A stretch of 64,000 nucleotides of DNA from Vagococcus carniphilus (GCF_014397115.1 NZ_CP060720.1:512001-576000), one strand, 5' to 3'. Shown: positions 55,172 through 63,867, counted from the stretch's first letter. Program-made: numbers and translations. Notes: generated by a model not told the origin, from the letters alone.

Positions 55172-55202
55172 AAAAAGTCATCGTTAAGAATGACTTTTTT
55201 TG
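55171..55202 (+). terminator. Terminator after rpmG
   Basis: AAAAAGTCAT pairs with ATGACTTTTTT. Confidence 0.85.
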
Positions 55203-55292
55203 CTTGAATCAATGATTGTTTAAGAGTATACTAAAGAGTGTCTAATGGCTTTTTTGTTTTTAATATAAGTACGAAAAAAAGGAGTGCCCGAA

Positions 55293-55460
55293 ATGAAATT
55301 TTTAAAAAGCGTTAAAGTAGAAATGCAAGAAGTAACATGGCCTTCAAAAGCTAAGTTATCAAAAGACGTTGTAACAGTTATTCAATCGACTCTTTTATTC
55401 GCAGCATTTTTCGCTGTTTCAGACTTTGCTATCGATTTTGTTATGAAGTTATTTGTCTAA
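55293..55460 (+). CDS. secE: Preprotein translocase subunit SecE
   Basis: A 55-residue single-span membrane protein of the SecYEG channel. The short form typical of Gram-positives: amphipathic helix with the signature EMQEVTWPSKAKLSKD, then one membrane helix (~30-53). AAAGGAG precedes the ATG by about 9 bases. It lies 113 bases upstream of nusG. Confidence 0.95.
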   Translation: MKFLKSVKVEMQEVTWPSKAKLSKDVVTVIQSTLLFAAFFAVSDFAIDFVMKLFV

Positions 55461-55510
55461 GAGATATATGACTAGCAATAGAGATATCAGAGTGGTATAA
55501 TACAACCAAA

Positions 55511-55550
55511 GGAAAAAACTTCGCAAAAAGCTGAGGTTTTTTTATTTTAT
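55511..55550 (+). terminator. Weak hairpin between secE and nusG
   Basis: An AAAACTTCGC-like arm pairs imperfectly with GCTGAGGTTTT and ends in a T tract. It is a possible partial terminator or attenuator between the two genes. Confidence 0.4.
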
Positions 55551-55573
55551 CAAGAAAAGGCGGGAAAAACCAA

Positions 55574-56116
55574 ATGGAATCATTTGAAAAACATTGGTAT
55601 GTACTTCATACATATTCAGGTTATGAAAACAAAGTTAAAACAAATATTGAATCACGTGCGCAAAGTATGGGAATGGAAGATTTTATATATAGAGTCGTTG
55701 TGCCAGAGCAAGAGGAAAGAGAAGTAAAAAATGGTAAAGAAAAAATCTCTGCTAAAAAGACTTTCCCAGGTTACGTGTTAGTTGAAATGGTTATGACAGA
55801 TGATTCATGGTATGTTGTTCGTAATACACCAGGTGTTACTGGATTCGTTGGTTCTCATGGTGCTGGAAGCAAGCCTGCTCCATTACTTGATGAAGAAATA
55901 GAACATATCTTACGTAAGTTAGGTATCAGTAAACGTCACGTTGAATTAGATGTTGAAGTAGGCGAAACAGTAACTATTATCGAAGGTGCATTCTCAGGCT
56001 TAACTGGAGAAATCACTGAAGTTGATAATGAAAAACAAAAACTTAAAGTAAACATTGATATGTTCGGTCGTGAAACAAGTACAGAATTAGACTTTGAACA
56101 AATTGACAAATTATAA
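55574..56116 (+). CDS. nusG: Transcription termination/antitermination factor NusG
   Basis: A 180-residue elongation factor that binds RNA polymerase. The NGN domain (WYVLHTYSGYENKVKTNIE at the start) is followed by a C-terminal KOW domain (GETVTIIEGAFSGLTGEI). AGGCGGGA precedes the ATG. It is not followed by rplKA within the window; a terminator and a lipoprotein gene come next. Confidence 0.97.
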   Translation: MESFEKHWYVLHTYSGYENKVKTNIESRAQSMGMEDFIYRVVVPEQEEREVKNGKEKISAKKTFPGYVLVEMVMTDDSWYVVRNTPGVTGFVGSHGAGSKPAPLLDEEIEHILRKLGISKRHVELDVEVGETVTIIEGAFSGLTGEITEVDNEKQKLKVNIDMFGRETSTELDFEQIDKL

Positions 56117-56121
56117 GAATT

Positions 56122-56160
56122 GAGGGAGAGGATAATTTAATTATTCTCCTCTTTTTTTTA
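56122..56160 (+). terminator. Terminator after nusG
   Basis: GAGGGAGAGGATAAT pairs with ATTATTCTCCTC, followed by eight T residues. Confidence 0.9.
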
Positions 56161-56177
56161 TAAGAAAAGGAGTCGTT

Positions 56178-57026
56178 ATGAAAAAATGGAAATTAATCCT
56201 TCTGACGCTCCCATTACTTTTTATCTTATTAGCTTGTAAAAAAGAGGCACCTCTTGAACAGCATCAAGTGACTCAAGAATCAGTACCAGAAAAAACAAGT
56301 ATTCCAACAGTTTTTATTCATGGATATAGCGGAAATAAACAGACGATGAAAAGTATGATGGAGCGGTTCGAAGAAAAAGATTTTGCAGAAGAAGAATTAT
56401 TAATTGAAGTAGCAAGTGATGGTCAGATCATTGATAAAAAACCTAAAAAAGAAGATTTTAAGAAGAACAATCCAATGATTCGATTAGTGTTTGAAGACAG
56501 TAAGAGTCATCAATGGAATCAAGCAGATTGGATCCAAAAGGCATTGTCGTATTTGAAAACAACCTATCAAGTCAAAGAGGTTAATCTTGTAGGTTTTTCT
56601 ATGGGCGGGATTAGTAGTTTGTTGTATCTTGAAACGTATACAAATGACAGTATGCAACCTAAAGTAAATAAGGTTGCAACGATTGGGGCACCATTTAATG
56701 ATTTTATCGAAAACAGCCATCAAGGGTTAGAAGATATTTTAGAAAATGGACCTGAAAACACTAGTGACCAGTTAGTCAATTATGAAAATCAGATCGATAA
56801 TATTCCCAAAAATATCTCTTTCTTATTGATTGGTGGACAAAAATCTGATTCCGAACCTAGCGATGGGACAGTTCCACTGAGTAGTTCTTTAGGTATTTAT
56901 TCATTGCTAGAAAAAAATCAGTACAAGGTTAAAAGTGAGGTTATCTTTGGTGTTAACGCTGCTCATAGCTCACTTAGAAAAAACGAGGATGTTGATAAAT
57001 ACTTATCGAATTTTTTATGGTTATGA
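56178..57026 (+). CDS. DUF915-type alpha/beta hydrolase lipoprotein
   Basis: A 282-residue surface lipoprotein: lipobox LLAC with Cys20, then an alpha/beta hydrolase fold. The oxyanion segment is HGYSGN (48-53), the nucleophile Ser141 is in GFSMGG, the acid residue is probably in SDGTVP and the His in NAAHSSL. The length and motifs match DUF915 hydrolases of lactic acid bacteria, whose substrate is unknown. GGAG precedes the ATG. It lies between the nusG terminator and the T-box transcript. Confidence 0.87.
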   Translation: MKKWKLILLTLPLLFILLACKKEAPLEQHQVTQESVPEKTSIPTVFIHGYSGNKQTMKSMMERFEEKDFAEEELLIEVASDGQIIDKKPKKEDFKKNNPMIRLVFEDSKSHQWNQADWIQKALSYLKTTYQVKEVNLVGFSMGGISSLLYLETYTNDSMQPKVNKVATIGAPFNDFIENSHQGLEDILENGPENTSDQLVNYENQIDNIPKNISFLLIGGQKSDSEPSDGTVPLSSSLGIYSLLEKNQYKVKSEVIFGVNAAHSSLRKNEDVDKYLSNFLWL

Positions 57027-57059
57027 TTTAATCCTTGACTTTTAAATTAAGAACGGATA

Positions 57060-57281
57060 GGATATAAAACAAGATTTACTTTTTTAACCCAGTAGAAAAT
57101 AAAATGTGAGCCTCAGAAAGTCGGTGTTTGCTGTGAACCGACCCACCTTATTTTTGAATTACACTAAAAAAGAAACATTCAAATACTTAATGAGACGAAA
57201 CAAGAAATTGTTTTAAACTAAGGTGGTACCGCGATTACAAGTCGCCCTTATAGATAATACTATAAGGGCGGCTTTTTTTAT
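57060..57281 (+). promoter_or_regulatory. T-box riboswitch, probably tyrosine-specific
   Basis: The conserved T-box core AAGGTGGTACCGCG lies at 57220-57233, followed by the terminator CGCCCTTATA/TATAAGGGCG (57243-57270) and a T tract. Stem I has the AGTAG loop E on the 5' side and GAATTACAC (57156-57164) on the 3' side. The specifier is read as TAC (57160-57162, Tyr), because the next base is the conserved purine A; TTA (Leu) would be followed by C. Uncharged tRNA should favour the antiterminator and switch on the transporter. Confidence 0.93.
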
Positions 57282-57300
57282 TTATTAGGAGGAGAGAAAA

Positions 57301-57351
57301 ATGTACAAGAGTTGTGGAGGAATTATTCGTTATCGTTGTTCTAGTAGTTGA
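57301..57351 (+). CDS. Possible 16-codon ORF after the T-box
   Basis: MYKSCGGIIRYRCSSS with GGAGGAG 6-12 bases upstream, lying between the T-box terminator and the transporter. Two Tyr, two Cys and three Ser codons stand out. It has its own strong ribosome site and ends 29 bases before the transporter start. It may be a leader peptide, a remnant or chance. Confidence 0.35.
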   Translation: MYKSCGGIIRYRCSSS

Positions 57352-57380
57352 GGTAAAAACATACTAGAGGAGAGATTAAG

Positions 57381-58757
57381 ATGAATAAAAAAATAAGCCT
57401 ATTAGAGGCAAGCATTGTGTTAAGTTTGATTATATTAAGTATTTCAATTGGTGTGATAGGTTTAAAATTATCACCTAATATTACGATTTTATTTGCTATA
57501 AGTGTGAGTATTTTTTATGTATTGATTAAAAGAATGCCAATGGAAATAATTAATAAGGGAATCGTTTCAGGTTTAAAACCAGGTATTATTCCGATTTTTA
57601 TATTTTTATTAGTTGGGGCATTGATTGCTGTATGGATACAAGCGGGAATTATCCCAACACTTATGGTAGTTGGTTTTAAAATTATCAGTGTTAAATGGTT
57701 TGTTCCTTCCGTTTTTGTTGTTTGTGCCATTGTAGGTAGTGCAGTAGGTAGTGCGTTTACGGTTATGTCGACTATCGGAATTGCCTTTTTTGGCATTGGA
57801 GCGACGATTGGATTAAATCCAGCTCTGGTTGTTGGAGCAATTGTTTCTGGTTCTGTTTTTGGAGATAAGATGTCACCATTATCTGAATCAACTAACTTAG
57901 CCTCAGCTATAGCAGGAGCAGATCTTTTCAAACATATCAAACACATGATGTGGTCCACAGTCCCAGCATTTGTTATTTCTCTTATATTATTTGCTGTATT
58001 TGGTATGAGTAATGCTAATGCAGATTTAAGTGGTATTGATACAGTTATTACTGTACTTGAAAAAAACTTCTCTATTTCTTTTTGGTCAATTATTCCAATC
58101 GTTTTAATGCTAGCGTGTGCTTGGAAAAAAATTCCTGCAATTATCACGATTTTATTAAATGTTATTGTTGGAATTATCATGATTCTGATTCAATCGCCAA
58201 CAGTTGGAATTGCTAAAATCGCTACAATGGTCGAAAAAGGATTTGTATCTGAAACAGGTAATCAAGAAATTGATTTGTTACTATCTAGAGGTGGAATTGA
58301 TAGTATGATGCCAACTGTTTCGTTAATTATATTAACCTTATCTTTAGGTGGTATTCTAATGGAGATAGGTCTAATCACTACAGTTATTGAAGCTTTGGTG
58401 AAAAAATTAAATTCAACTTGGCAACTAATAGTTATTACATTATTCTCAAGTATTGGAGTCAATATTTTTATTGGAGAGCAATTTTTATCAGTGATTTTAC
58501 CTGGAAATGCGTTTAAAGGTGCTTACAAAGAAAAAAATCTCGATCCTGTTGTTCTAGGGAGAACACTTGAAGACGGGGGAACTGTTATAAACTACTTAAT
58601 ACCTTGGGGAATTGCTGGAAGTTTTGTGGCGAGTACATTTGGCGTTCCTACACTTACGTACCTTCCATTTGTTTTCTTTAGTTTATTGTCACCAGTATTT
58701 TCTATTGTCAGTGCAGTAACAGGAATAGGCGTCACTTATATAGAAGAAACTAATTAA
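57381..58757 (+). CDS. NhaC-family antiporter, probable tyrosine transporter
   Basis: A 458-residue transporter with about 11-12 helices. NhaC features are visible: AGIIPTLMVVGF and the conserved VGSVFGDKMSPLSESTNLAS. The family name implies Na+/H+ antiport, but T-box control by a Tyr specifier suggests amino acid transport, as predicted for similar genes in other Firmicutes. AGAGGAGAG precedes the ATG. It is monocistronic with a terminator after. Confidence 0.85.
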   Translation: MNKKISLLEASIVLSLIILSISIGVIGLKLSPNITILFAISVSIFYVLIKRMPMEIINKGIVSGLKPGIIPIFIFLLVGALIAVWIQAGIIPTLMVVGFKIISVKWFVPSVFVVCAIVGSAVGSAFTVMSTIGIAFFGIGATIGLNPALVVGAIVSGSVFGDKMSPLSESTNLASAIAGADLFKHIKHMMWSTVPAFVISLILFAVFGMSNANADLSGIDTVITVLEKNFSISFWSIIPIVLMLACAWKKIPAIITILLNVIVGIIMILIQSPTVGIAKIATMVEKGFVSETGNQEIDLLLSRGGIDSMMPTVSLIILTLSLGGILMEIGLITTVIEALVKKLNSTWQLIVITLFSSIGVNIFIGEQFLSVILPGNAFKGAYKEKNLDPVVLGRTLEDGGTVINYLIPWGIAGSFVASTFGVPTLTYLPFVFFSLLSPVFSIVSAVTGIGVTYIEETN

Positions 58758-58804
58758 AAAAGTTGCAACAAAGGCCCATTACGCTTTTGTTGCAACTTTT
58801 TTTG
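58756..58804. terminator. Bidirectional terminator
   Basis: AAAAAGTTGCAACAAA pairs with TTTTGTTGCAACTTTTT. Confidence 0.92.
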
Positions 58805-58805
58805 A

Positions 58806-60116
58806 TTAAATAAAAAGAGATAATTTTTTCTTATAGAAATAAGAGAATAACCCGCTAACTATCAAATTGAAGACACCTAATAGTATCAAAATAGTTAAAA
58901 AATGAAGTGCATTTATTAAGGATAAATAGATAAATAAAAAGCTTAAAGTCATCACACTAAGAGCAGTAATTTTTAATGTGAGAGATTCAAACCCAAGTGC
59001 TTGCAAACTATATTTATGAACTTCATAAAAGGGTCTACTTCCTTCAACTAAAATAACCAAAGGGAAGTAGAGTGAAGCTAGTTTAATTAGATTGGTATCC
59101 TTAGAGAAAAATAAAAATAAATCTCCTTGAATTAGCCACGTTATAGTAATCAAAAAAAGATACAGGGCTAGAATAATAAGTAGTGCTAGCCGTGGTAAAA
59201 CCAACAAATCTTGTTGTTCTTTTTTTGCTATTTTTTCACCTATAAAAATAATTAAACCATGACAATACATAAACATGGGAGTTAGTGCTAGTTCCGTCAA
59301 ATACTTAGAAAGAACATAACTGGAGTATAAAAGCGTGCCTGATTGACTTAATAAGGAGGTAATCAATAAACTTAAAAAAGTGCCTTCAATTAACTCTTGA
59401 ATAAACAAAGGTATACTTTTAAAAAATAAAAATTTCTTTTTAGTAGAGGTTGTATGTAAGAGCATAATTAGCTCTTTTTTTATCAGAATGATATGACAAA
59501 TAAGAGTTAAACAGACTGTTGTGGTAGAAGCTAAAGCTATACCTAATACTCGACTATCTCCTGAAAAAACATGGGTTGTTAAAATATAAGCTATCAAAAC
59601 TTGAAAAAGACTAGAAAAAATACCAATTAAAAAAATAGTTTTAGTTTTTTTATATACTTTTAATTGATTACTAAAAGCAAAAATGAGCATAGTAAAAATA
59701 AGCTTGAAAGAGATGATAAAAGTATATTTTTCTCCTAGTAAAAGCAGTGTTCCGTTAAGATGAAAGAAGTAAGCTAAAATAAAAGGCATACTAAGCCAAA
59801 TAAAAAGAATTGAAAAGAATCCAATAATCAAATTTAATTCAATGACAGAACGAAAAAAGTCATTGAAAGCTGTTTTATCAGAGTCTTTGATTTGAGACGA
59901 ATAGATATTAAAAGAAAGAGTACCAGCACCTAGAATACCTAAAAGTGAAAAGATAAGAAGGTCTACCATATTTGTGATAGCAATTGCGTTAATTGAAATA
60001 TGACCAGTGATTCGAGCCAAAAAAAGAGCAATTAAGCTATTGAAAAATTGATTAAAAACAAGAGGCAGAGAAAAAGAATGAAGATTTTTAATAAGTAAAT
60101 AGTGATGTTTCCGCAT
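58806..60116 (-). CDS. MATE-family efflux protein
   Basis: A 436-residue membrane protein of 12 helices in two similar halves, with MATE features: SLPLVFNQFFNSLIALFLARITGHI at the start (helix 1-2) and IPLFIQELIEGTFLSLLITSLL at the start of the second half. It would export cationic drugs using a sodium or proton gradient; the substrate is unknown. AAAGGAG (60125-60131) lies 8 bases before the ATG. Upstream, a mini-ORF and a hairpin suggest leader-peptide control. Confidence 0.85.
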   Translation of the reverse strand: MRKHHYLLIKNLHSFSLPLVFNQFFNSLIALFLARITGHISINAIAITNMVDLLIFSLLGILGAGTLSFNIYSSQIKDSDKTAFNDFFRSVIELNLIIGFFSILFIWLSMPFILAYFFHLNGTLLLLGEKYTFIISFKLIFTMLIFAFSNQLKVYKKTKTIFLIGIFSSLFQVLIAYILTTHVFSGDSRVLGIALASTTTVCLTLICHIILIKKELIMLLHTTSTKKKFLFFKSIPLFIQELIEGTFLSLLITSLLSQSGTLLYSSYVLSKYLTELALTPMFMYCHGLIIFIGEKIAKKEQQDLLVLPRLALLIILALYLFLITITWLIQGDLFLFFSKDTNLIKLASLYFPLVILVEGSRPFYEVHKYSLQALGFESLTLKITALSVMTLSFLFIYLSLINALHFLTILILLGVFNLIVSGLFSYFYKKKLSLFI

Positions 60117-60134
60117 AATAGAAGCTCCTTTGTC

Positions 60135-60187
60135 AATAATTTTTGAGCAAACTAAATAAGCATAGCTTACTTAATTTAAAAATTATT
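60135..60187 (-). promoter_or_regulatory. Hairpin before the MATE gene (possible attenuator)
   Basis: AATAATTTTT (60135-60144) and AAAAATTATT (60178-60187) are perfect outer arms. An inner stem AAATAAGC/GCTTACTT is formed by 60154-60161 and 60165-60172. It ends 3 bases before the MATE ribosome site. The stop codon of the mini-ORF at 60183 lies inside one arm. Confidence 0.5.
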
Positions 60188-60212
60188 GTTTAGGCGCTGT
60201 CATAAAGAACAT
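60183..60212 (-). CDS. Possible leader peptide of the MATE gene
   Basis: MFFMTAPKQ (start 60212) or MTAPKQ (start 60203), with AAGGAG at 60216-60221. Its stop codon falls in the upstream arm of the hairpin preceding the MATE gene, as in translational attenuation of resistance genes. Unproven. Confidence 0.35.
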   Translation of the reverse strand: MFFMTAPKQ

Positions 60213-60262
60213 CCACTCCTTAAAGGTGTTTTATTAAGTTTACACCACTTGTTTATTATTTA

Positions 60263-60302
60263 CAAAAAAGACTTAGGCACACAATTAAGTGTGTCTAAGT
60301 CC
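60263..60302 (-). terminator. Terminator of the sda operon
   Basis: GACTTAGGCACAC pairs with GTGTGTCTAAGTC, followed by six T residues on the minus strand. Confidence 0.88.
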
Positions 60303-60306
60303 ATTA

Positions 60307-60828
60307 TTAAATGATGCGTTTAAATGCATTAGGGTAGTCGACAACAATTCCATTTTTATCAACGGTCAATTGATTGCTGTAATTCGTCTCCATATTTTCA
60401 TAAAGAATAAAATCAGTGTGAAAAGAATAAGTTTGATGACAAATGTTAGCTTGTTCTTTTTTTACATCAAGAAACAACATAGGAAAAGTTTTCTTTTGAC
60501 TACTTGATTCTTTCATAAAATTGATTGGCAAAGTATTAGTAAATGGCGTCATTGAGATATCTATAAAATCAATAGATTCATCAGTTATTAGTGGTTCTTG
60601 GTTAATAAACCAAAAAGTATCTGATTTTTCACCACTTAAAATAATTGCTTTATTTTTTGTAATTTTAAATCGATTGACTGACCAGTCTGGATTAATGGTT
60701 ATACCAATTTCAAAAAAGGTCTCACCAGATTGAATAGTTGAATTATAAATAATTAGTGACTCAGATAATATCAAGTCACCTTTTTCAATAGCGCCTGTTT
60801 CAATATTAAAAAATTCAATCGATTTCAT
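60307..60828 (-). CDS. Hypothetical protein in the serine dehydratase operon
   Basis: Not recognised with confidence. A 173-residue soluble protein with many beta strands, resembling the putative glycolipid-binding family (PF06475) in general look, but without clear motifs. It starts 6 bases after the sdaAA stop, with AAAAGG upstream, and ends 4 bases before the operon terminator, so it is co-transcribed with the serine dehydratase genes. Confidence 0.6.
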   Translation of the reverse strand: MKSIEFFNIETGAIEKGDLILSESLIIYNSTIQSGETFFEIGITINPDWSVNRFKITKNKAIILSGEKSDTFWFINQEPLITDESIDFIDISMTPFTNTLPINFMKESSSQKKTFPMLFLDVKKEQANICHQTYSFHTDFILYENMETNYSNQLTVDKNGIVVDYPNAFKRII

Positions 60829-60834
60829 TTTCGC

Positions 60835-61707
60835 TTAACCTTTTGGATATAATTTATTAGTAATCGCCATACCAGTTTTAGTTGTTGCTAAACCACCCTC
60901 TGCAGTTTCTTTGAAGATACTAGGCATTTGCATGCCAACTCGGTGCATGGCTTCAACGACTTCATCAGGAGGAATAACACTTGTGATGCCGGCAAGAGCC
61001 ATATCTGCTGAAACGTAAGCTTGAGAGGCACCAAGAGCATTTCGTTTAACACATGGCACTTCCACAAGTCCTGCAACAGGGTCACAGATAAGACCCATCA
61101 TATTTTTAATTGTAATAGCAACAGCTTGAGCAGACTGTTCAGGTGTGCCACCACATACTTCAACAAGAGCAGCACTAGCCATAGCACTAGCAGAACCTAT
61201 CTCTGCTTGACAACCACCAGCAGCACCACTGATAGAAGCATTATTGGCAATAACTAATCCAAAAGCGCCTGCTGTAAAGAGGAAATTAATTTGTTGCTCA
61301 CGAGTTAAGCCTCTTTCTTCTGTTAAAGCAGATAAAACTCCGGCTGCAACACCAGCACTACCAGCAGTAGGTGTGGCACAAATAAGTCCCATTTCAGCGT
61401 TAACTTCATTAACTGCGATTGCATTTCTAACAGCTGATAAAATTGTCTTACCGCCTAAATAATTACCTGACTTGATGTACTCATCCATTTTAGTAGCATC
61501 CCCACCAGTTAAACCGGTAACGGATGTGACACCTTTAACCCCTTTTTCAATAGAAGCCATCATCACATCAAGATTTTTTCCCATATGTTCTAAAACGACT
61601 TCTCTTGGGTATTGAGACATTTCAATTTCAGTTTGAATCATGGCTTCATGAATAGAGCCACATTTATTTGCTAATTCTACTAATTCTTCAATTGATTGAA
61701 ATAACAT
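60835..61707 (-). CDS. sdaAA: L-serine dehydratase, alpha subunit
   Basis: A 290-residue subunit of the iron-sulfur-dependent L-serine ammonia-lyase, which converts serine to pyruvate and ammonia. The [4Fe-4S] cysteines are in CATPTAGSAG, GGCQAEIGSA and LICDPVAGLVEVPCVKRN. GGAGG lies 7 bases before the ATG. It is 12 bases after sdaAB and in an operon with a hypothetical gene. Confidence 0.96.
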   Translation of the reverse strand: MLFQSIEELVELANKCGSIHEAMIQTEIEMSQYPREVVLEHMGKNLDVMMASIEKGVKGVTSVTGLTGGDATKMDEYIKSGNYLGGKTILSAVRNAIAVNEVNAEMGLICATPTAGSAGVAAGVLSALTEERGLTREQQINFLFTAGAFGLVIANNASISGAAGGCQAEIGSASAMASAALVEVCGGTPEQSAQAVAITIKNMMGLICDPVAGLVEVPCVKRNALGASQAYVSADMALAGITSVIPPDEVVEAMHRVGMQMPSIFKETAEGGLATTKTGMAITNKLYPKG

Positions 61708-61719
61708 GCATCTTCCTCC

Positions 61720-62379
61720 TTAACCAAAGAAACTAACTTCGTCAATATATTCAATTTCTTTTAATAGTTCTGTTAAACCTTGTACTCGTTCATCTACTTC
61801 AATAATCATAATAGCCTTTTCACCTTTTGATTCTCTTGTAACTGTCATGGTGCTAATGTTGATATTGTGTTCAGACAACACATTAGTTACTTTTGCAATA
61901 ATACCAGGTTTATCTTGATGAACTGTTAAATAAGTTGGAGTAGACATATCCAAATTAATTTTGAAACCATTAATTTCAGAAATTTGAATCGCACCACCAC
62001 CGACTGAAATGCCTGTACAAGTCATTGAGCGATTTCCTGCTTTAACAACAATTTTAACAGAGTTTGGATGGTCTGCTTTTTCTTGCTTGGGAACAAAAGC
62101 AACATCCATTCCAGATTCATGAGCAATTTTTAAAGAATCTGAAAGACGTTCATCATCAGGCTCCATATCAAGTAAGCCGCCAACAAGAGCAATGTCTGTT
62201 CCGTGTCCGCGGTATGTTTTGGCAAATGATTCATATAGATAAAGATCAACTTTTTCAGGCTGTTCTCCAAAAATTTGACGAACAACTTTTCCGATACGTG
62301 CAGCTCCAGCAGTATGCGAGCTACTTGGACCAATCATGACGGGTCCGATAATGTCAAAGACACTTTTATATTGAGCCAT
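61720..62379 (-). CDS. sdaAB: L-serine dehydratase, beta subunit
   Basis: A 219-residue subunit. The catalytic-domain segment SVFDIIGPVMIGPSSSHTAGAARIG is at the start, and an ACT domain (~145-219) is at the C-terminus. The ATG at 62379 is chosen because AAGGAG is 7 bases upstream; the ATG at 62385 is too close to it. The promoter region contains a cre-like sequence at 62422-62435. Confidence 0.95.
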   Translation of the reverse strand: MAQYKSVFDIIGPVMIGPSSSHTAGAARIGKVVRQIFGEQPEKVDLYLYESFAKTYRGHGTDIALVGGLLDMEPDDERLSDSLKIAHESGMDVAFVPKQEKADHPNSVKIVVKAGNRSMTCTGISVGGGAIQISEINGFKINLDMSTPTYLTVHQDKPGIIAKVTNVLSEHNINISTMTVTRESKGEKAIMIIEVDERVQGLTELLKEIEYIDEVSFFG

Positions 62380-62421
62380 ATTCATTCTCCTTGCTTCTAT
62401 TTTTCTATTTGTATTCTAACA

Positions 62422-62435
62422 TGATAACGCTTATT
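62422..62435 (-). promoter_or_regulatory. Cre-like sequence before sdaAB
   Basis: On the minus strand, AATAAGCGTTATCA matches the catabolite-responsive element except for the first TG. It lies just upstream of a possible TAGAAT -10 box. CcpA repression is possible but weakly supported. Confidence 0.35.
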
Positions 62436-62631
62436 TTCCATTCTACAATGATGATTATTTGGTAATTTTTTTTTAATAAATCTTTTGATTGGAAAAATTT
62501 GTTTGTTTTAAGTAACAAATTTTTCATTTTAACCATTGAAAAGTGCGAAAAGCTAAAAGATTCTTCTACTTTAATAGAGTGTGATAAAATAAAGCAAGTA
62601 AAAAAGCGTATATTGATTGTGAGGTAAAAAT

Positions 62632-63867
62632 ATGAAAGCGGAAATTATTGCAGTAGGAACAGAAATATTATTAGGTCAAATTGTTAATACGAACGCAGCT
62701 TACTTATCTCAGTATTTAACTAATTTAGGGTTTGATATATATCATCAAGAAGTGGTCGGAGATAATGAAGAGAGGCTATTAAAGGTTCTTGATGAGGCAA
62801 GTAAACGCTCAGATTTAGTTGTTGTCTGTGGTGGATTAGGACCAACTGAAGATGATTTAACTAAACAAACAGTTGCTAAATATGTCGGAAAACCATTAGT
62901 TTATGATGAAGAGGCTCTGGCACACGTTATTGACTTTTTTAAATACTCTAAAAAACCAATGACTGAAAATAATAAACAACAGGCATTGACAATTGAAGGA
63001 GCTAAAACGATTCAAAATAATGCAGGTTTAGCTTGTGGTTTATTTTATGAAAAGAAGAGGACACGTTACCTTTTATTACCTGGTCCACCAAGTGAAATGA
63101 AGGCTATGGCAGAAGATGGTGTGACACCATTATTAAGAGAAATTCTCCCTAATCATACAAAATTAGTTTCAAGATATTTACGTTTTATTGGAATAGGAGA
63201 ATCTCGATTAGTAACGTATTTAAAAGAGTTAATTGATAATCAAACAAATCCAACCATTGCTCCTTATGCCAAATCCAATGAAGTTATGTTAAGAATTACA
63301 GCAAAATGTGAGTCTGAAGAACAAGGTAACCAAATGTTAGACGTAATGGAAAAAGAAATTAATCAACTAGTTGGAGGTTATTTCTACGGTTATGGAGAAA
63401 ATCTTACTATGGAAGAAGTAGTGGTCTCTTTATTGAAAGAAAAGCAGCAAACATTAACCGTTGTGGAAGGATTAACAGGAGGATTGTGTCAAAATCGTCT
63501 AACTGATATTCCGGGTAGCTCAAGTGTTTATCCTGGTGGCTTCATTACTTATTCCACAAAAAGTAAAGCTGATTTATTAGGTTTATCAGTTGAAGAATTG
63601 GAATCAAAAGGTGTTTATAACCAACAGACAGTTGAACAACTAGCTATTCAAGGGAGTAATCGCATGAAAACCGATTATGCTCTAGCTATTATAGGCATAG
63701 CAGGTCCAACAAATGAGGAAGATCAACCTGTTGGCACACTTTACTTAGCTTTAAAAACACCAACTACAGTGTTGAGTGAAACCATGATTATTAATAGGGA
63801 AAGAGACTATATTAGAGATGGCGCTGTAAAACATGCTTTTAACTTGTTAAGAAAACACTTAGAATAA
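62632..63867 (+). CDS. cinA: Competence/damage-inducible protein CinA
   Basis: A 411-residue protein: N-terminal MoCF-type domain (MKAEIIAVGTEILLGQIVNTNA, GGLGPTEDDLTK) and C-terminal nicotinamide-nucleotide amidase domain (~255-411). The C-terminal part lacks the usual TGESLTGG: it reads VEGLTGGLCQNRLTDIPGSSSVYPGGFITYS. CinA domains hydrolyse ADP-ribose or deamidate NMN. It is followed by recA, as in many Firmicutes. GAGG precedes the ATG. Confidence 0.94.
   Translation: MKAEIIAVGTEILLGQIVNTNAAYLSQYLTNLGFDIYHQEVVGDNEERLLKVLDEASKRSDLVVVCGGLGPTEDDLTKQTVAKYVGKPLVYDEEALAHVIDFFKYSKKPMTENNKQQALTIEGAKTIQNNAGLACGLFYEKKRTRYLLLPGPPSEMKAMAEDGVTPLLREILPNHTKLVSRYLRFIGIGESRLVTYLKELIDNQTNPTIAPYAKSNEVMLRITAKCESEEQGNQMLDVMEKEINQLVGGYFYGYGENLTMEEVVVSLLKEKQQTLTVVEGLTGGLCQNRLTDIPGSSSVYPGGFITYSTKSKADLLGLSVEELESKGVYNQQTVEQLAIQGSNRMKTDYALAIIGIAGPTNEEDQPVGTLYLALKTPTTVLSETMIINRERDYIRDGAVKHAFNLLRKHLE

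Noticed and set aside
57158..57161. Leucine (TTA) specifier in the T-box
   Set aside because: The next base would be C, whereas T-boxes conserve a purine after the specifier; TAC followed by A fits better.
57515..58180. Long minus-strand ORF (221 codons) inside the NhaC gene
   Set aside because: It is opposite a clear membrane transporter gene, has no ribosome site, and its composition fits the mirror of hydrophobic codons.
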